From Saururus chinensis (lineage: Eukaryota > Streptophyta > Magnoliopsida > Piperales > Saururaceae), in contig CP141150.1 of assembly GCA_035235625.1 (NCBI GenBank), positions 9,176,001 through 9,240,000 on the forward strand: a DNA stretch of 64,000 nt. Direction: 5' to 3'. A program made the translations under genes and the position numbers. The notes under the pieces were generated by a model. It searched no databases, was not told the DNA's origin, and saw only the letters and a program-made list of their open reading frames with translations. Shown here in pieces: positions 60,109-64,000 of the stretch. The stretch's first letter is position 1. Every line of letters begins with the position of its first letter.

Positions 60109-61515
60109 ATGGCATATGTATAAGAATGCTTGTAAGCATCTTAACCACTCATTTAATTTAGTTATTGATGACAAGAAGTTATTTGCCCATGACTGCAGCA
60201 AATGCATTTATGATTACGAGGATGAAGAATAATTTTACACAGCATGGGATAATATGCTTGAGAAGTATGAACTTCATGAAAATGAATGGCTAGAAGGGCT
60301 ATTCAAAGAAAGAAAGAAATGAGCAATGGTTTATGGGCAACATATGTTCACAGGTGATATGAAATCCACACAGAGGAGTGAAAGCATGAACGGTATTCTA
60401 AGAGGATACTTGAAATCTGAGCATAATTTATGCAGGTTTTTTTATCATTACGAGAGGCTATTGGCTGATAGATATCGTAAAGAAGGGAATGCTGAATTTA
60501 AGATGAAACATAGCATGCCAATTGTGACTGTTCATTCTCGGATCATGAAGTATGCTTCAAGTGTTTACACACCAGTAATATTCAAGATGATCGAAAAGGA
60601 ATATTTAGGTTGCCTAAACTGTGTTATCATAGAGGTTGATCATGGTGTGATGAAGGAGTGTACAATTGAAATGGATCAAACACAACTCAAACACATTGTC
60701 AATTATGACCCATCAACCAATGTAGCTGATTGTAGTTGTAAGAAGTTTAATTTTGTGGGTATCTTATGCCATCATACATTTAGGGTACTTGATCACTTCA
60801 AGATACTTGAGTTGCCTCCACATTATGTTTTGAAAAGATGGACCAAAGAAACAAAATCTGGTAGTGTTATTAATCGTCGTGGTTCTATAATTGAAGCAGA
60901 TCCGAATGTTGCTCTCATGAGGAGGAATAATGATTTATGTTTGGCTTTTAGAAATTTGACAACAGAAGCAACACTAACTGAGGATGCAACTTTAATTGCC
61001 CTAAACTATGTAGATACAATTTTGAAGGAAGTGCGAGAGTGTAATAATCGTGTAATTTCACAACAACCCGATGTCATCTCACATGGTAGGGTTTGTGATA
61101 GCCAACATGATTCTTTTGGAGTGGACATAACTTGTAGTGGAAGTGGCAAAGCACAAGTTGATGATGTTAATGATAGTGTAACTTCCCCACTAGTTAAGGG
61201 CTTCGAAGTAAAACAAGGAGGAAAGCGAAGTGGTCCTAGGATGAAAAGTTGTCTTGAGAGGACTAAGAAGAATAAAACACTACCCAAAAAAAAGGCTACC
61301 AGATTAAATATGGACAATTGTTGTATCGAGGTATTATGTTTTTGTTTTTAGTAATTGACTTGTACACTAACCTTAGCTAAATGTATATGTTTGAAATACT
61401 CTTTTAAATGGTGTAGGAATTAGAAATTCACCTCCAAGAGCTTATCTGGCATATAACTAGAAAGACTTCACATGAGAAATTGATATCAGACTTCAGCAAA
61501 AAAAGAAAGGAATAA

Positions 61516-63370
61516 TAGATGGCAGTCAACAATGCATTTTCCCACTCCCACACACCTACAACTTCCCTCAGAGTTGTAGGAGTTTGCAATGTCTTAGCTA
61601 TATCTATGAGATGTTGATATTTGAAATATCTCAAACAAAATATCCCAATTATTCCCCATATCTTAGACCCTTCCAGACCTCATTCGTGACTTTTTCCCCA
61701 CTCGTGCCCCCTAGCCCCGGTTATTTCATCCTTCCATTTTTCACTTTGGTAGCTGGCCAAAACGAATCCATTTCTTGCACCATCTTCCGAGGCATGAGTA
61801 TGACAAGTATGTTTATTTAAGTACCTAATGACGTGGGAGGAATATTGCACCCACTTGGATTCCTATTATCTTAGTTTTCTAGTTTTCCACCACGTCACTC
61901 CAACTATTTATTGCTAAACAATCTAGTGACTACTAAGTTCTATTTAGATATACACCACCATGTTAAGCATTGACATTATCTTAAAACTTGTTGGAGTTCC
62001 AAAAAAAATGATTTCAAGAATATGCAGGTCATTAGTTTAAGGAAATTTTCATCATATGCATAGCATATTTTCAAAATCTACATTGCCTTGTTTCCCAAAC
62101 TCAAAGTGTTCAAAAAAGTTTGCAATAGGTATCAAAAACGTAGTTTTCAAATACATGATCATCTTTGCATGGCATGAATTGAAAGTGCAAGGTATAAAAA
62201 CTTCCATATCATGTTTTTAAATTGAATTCCAAACACAAAATTGTCAAAGAGTACATATGTTGGTTGCATAGCAAGTTTTCAAAAAACAAATGCAAAGATC
62301 ATGTTTTGTCAGAGAAAAAACCCAGCTCTCAAAATATTGTTCTGTATAAGATATGTTTAAAAAAAACATGATTTCAAAAAACTACATGTCATTAGTTCAA
62401 AGGAAAATCTTCAAAAGAATCTACATATTTTCATAAAAATATTTTCAAAATCTACATGCCAAGTTTCCCAAACTCATAACAAGTGTTAAAAAAAAGTATG
62501 CATTAGAAGGATAATTTTCAAATAAATGATCATCTTTACATGGCATAAAAATTATTATCCTTATGTTGTTTAGCTACTTAAGAAGCATGCGGGCCCAACA
62601 TGATTCTTACTTAGCTAAAATTTTCAGTTTTAAATTCCAAAGCAGTATTCTTTCTTAAAACAGGAGTTTTGAAATCCTTACAAAATAAAAAACTACTTTT
62701 TTTAGACCATCCTTTATAGATTTATAAGTTTTTGAAAAAACACAAATTGTGAAAAGAGAGTTTTAAACCATTATTTAATAAGAGTCATATAGCTGAATAC
62801 GATAATTTACTTTAATTTTCTGAAATCAACTAATGCACCCTCAATTATCACCTTTCGAAAAATACCATGCAATTTGAAAATGGATCATGCAGTCCAGAAA
62901 AATACTACTAAACTTGAAAATTATTTTAAAAATATGAAAGTAGCTTTACAAATTTTTATCATTTAAAAAAAAGACGTGCAAATATTTGATAACCCAGTTT
63001 GAAAAAATAACATGCTTCTTTGGCTTGAAAACATGATTTTCAGTATAGATACACATTTTGAAAACTCATGCCTAAAAAACTCTTGTTTTGAAAACATAAT
63101 TTTCATAAAGCCTTTTATAATTTTTTAATATTCCTTTAAAAAAATGTTTTGAAAAACATATGCTATGATAATGTTATTCTGAAAACAAAAATGATTATGA
63201 AAACATAGTTCTCTAAGAAAACATGTTATTACTTCCAAAAATTACATAATTACTTTAGGATAAAAATGAATTTTCATTTAGGATGGTTAGTGTGTATTGT
63301 GTATCACAATATTTCAGAGAAGTCCTTATCATTTAATAAGTGTCCTAGCCCAGTCATCCTATGTATAGGT
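61516..63370. other. AT-rich intergenic sequence with internal duplication
   Basis: No gene was recognised. A block at about 62,004-62,195 recurs with divergence at about 62,357-62,550 (shared GATTTCA...CATTAGTT, TTTTCAAAATCTACAT, TTTCCCAAACTCA, TTTCAAAT-ATGATCATCTTT-CATGGCAT). From 62,990 on, TTTTGAAAACATGATTTTCA-like words recur in loose array. Confidence 0.5.
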
Positions 63371-63758
63371 TGTTATGGTCCTGGGTATTGTTTTGGACAG
63401 GAATTTGAGGGGAACAGAGAAATAAAAAGAGAGGAAGATTTAGGGATGATTGGAAGGTAGATTGAGAGTGAAGGGAAGGGACGCAGTTGCAGTTGGCAAG
63501 TGCGATCCTGAAATTGGAGGAGAGATAGGGAAGAAGTTGATAGAGAGAAGGAGAAAAAGCTTAATTCTTCATTAATCCCTAATTACAACAAACCAGCCTA
63601 AAATAGGCTAATCTTGCCTAGTGGGCTACATAGATATAACAAACCTACTACAGAGGTACTAAGCACTAATTAAAACAAAGAATCGTGCACACTAACATAT
63701 CTACCTACATGCACATCATCCTAACTACCTAACTGCATAACGGAAACAAAACATAACA
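63371..63758 (-). mobile_element. 3' LTR of element F
   Basis: 388 bp with TGTTATGG...CATAACA ends, alignable in parts with the element B LTR. On - it is preceded by polypurine tract GGGTGGTGGAG (63759-63769). The 5' part of F lies right of the window. Confidence 0.8.
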
Positions 63759-63769
63759 CTCCACCACCC

Positions 63770-64000
63770 ATGAAAAAGCGACTTGTCCTCAAGTTGACCA
63801 GTTAGGAAACTGGCTGAGAAATTCATCTTCTAAAATCCAGGTGGCATCTTCTAAAGGATGATCCTTCCATTCAACAAGGACTTTAGTGATGAGTCGACCC
63901 TGTCGACGAAATTTCTGAGTGGCCTAAATAGCAATGGGGGTCAGAGTTGGTGTATCCTCTGAGGGTGGAGTAGGTGGTGGTAGGATGGGTGTGATAATAG
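63770..64000 (-). pseudogene. Element F chromodomain end (Reina-like), continues past window
   Basis: The - strand frame from the window edge reads a chromodomain (KFRRQGRLITKVLVEWKDHP, then LEDATWILEDEFLSQFPNW). It has an in-frame TAG just upstream (near 63,928) and ends before LEDK in another frame. Same C-terminal layout as elements B and C. Confidence 0.75.

Larger units (their letters stand above)
57665..61515 (+). pseudogene. FAR1-related (FRS) transcription-factor gene, broken and split by a solo LTR
   Basis: From ATG 57672 the frame gives the FAR1 zinc-binding domain (FSSEEEAYEFYNKYSRNVGF, CYRRFCCSKEGH, RVGCEAQLVI, WTFEEKHNHE). The MULE-derived transposase core follows (FGDVVCFDTTYRTNKYYR, PKTILTNQDKAMA, NTHHCICVW) up to 58,677. 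It resumes after the LTR at 60,114 (HMYKNACKHL) and runs through STQRSESMNG to a SWIM finger (DCSCKKFNFVGILCHH) and a basic tail. A final GT-AG intron (61331-61416) leads to the last exon 61417-61515, ending in TAA. Lesions: TAA 58053, TAG near 58207, a frameshift near 58,395, TAA near 60,229, TGA near 60,319. FAR1/FRS proteins are nuclear regulators domesticated from Mutator-like transposases; this copy could also be an unnamed MULE relative. Confidence 0.85.

Overview
The window is nuclear DNA of a flowering plant. It has GT-AG split genes with plant-specific products, a CC-NB-ARC-LRR resistance-type gene, a FAR1-like gene, and very dense Ty3/gypsy LTR retrotransposons. The species cannot be named from the sequence. 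I found no bacterial, organellar, RNA-gene or CRISPR features.

Left third (1 to about 25,160): a stack of nested retrotransposons, resolved by target-site duplications (TSDs) and by reading frames that resume on the far side of each insertion. The oldest visible layer is element B, a Reina-like chromovirus on + (15,729-18,534, resuming 24,018 to about 25,160). B was hit by element A, a Tekay/Del-like chromovirus on + (1-15,728, 5' end outside the window), and by element C, a complete but decayed Reina-like copy on - (18,535-24,017). A was itself hit twice. A solo LTR (D1, 2,682-7,250, TSD ATGAG) sits in its chromodomain and carries a second solo LTR of the same family (D2, 2,816-5,212, TSD TAACG). 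Its 3' LTR carries a 5.1 kb LTR-like unit with no coding region (E, 9,428-14,547, TSD GATGT).

Middle (about 25,160-48,140): unclassified LTR-like sequence, then one apparently intact host gene on -, the chloroplast PPR protein MRL1 (30,005-40,932, 18 exons by my model, 1,045 residues). MRL1 introns hold a 317 bp miniature LTR element (39,538-39,854) and a fold-back element (about 31,246-31,764) whose core resembles the D-family LTR. Upstream lie a hAT-type MITE (42,186-42,700) and two diverged D-like LTRs on - (G and H).

Right third (48,141-64,000): a PPR pseudogene fragment, a CNL resistance gene on - with two in-frame stops between NB-ARC and LRR, a 0.7 kb palindromic minisatellite, a FAR1-like pseudogene on + split by a 1.43 kb solo LTR, an AT-rich stretch with a duplicated block, and the 3' end of another Reina-like element on - (F) running off the right edge.

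MRL1 is the only gene that looks functional. It would act in the chloroplast, stabilising rbcL mRNA. The other coding regions are retrotransposon remnants or host pseudogenes. Domain and family names come from recognising protein motifs by eye; no database search was run.
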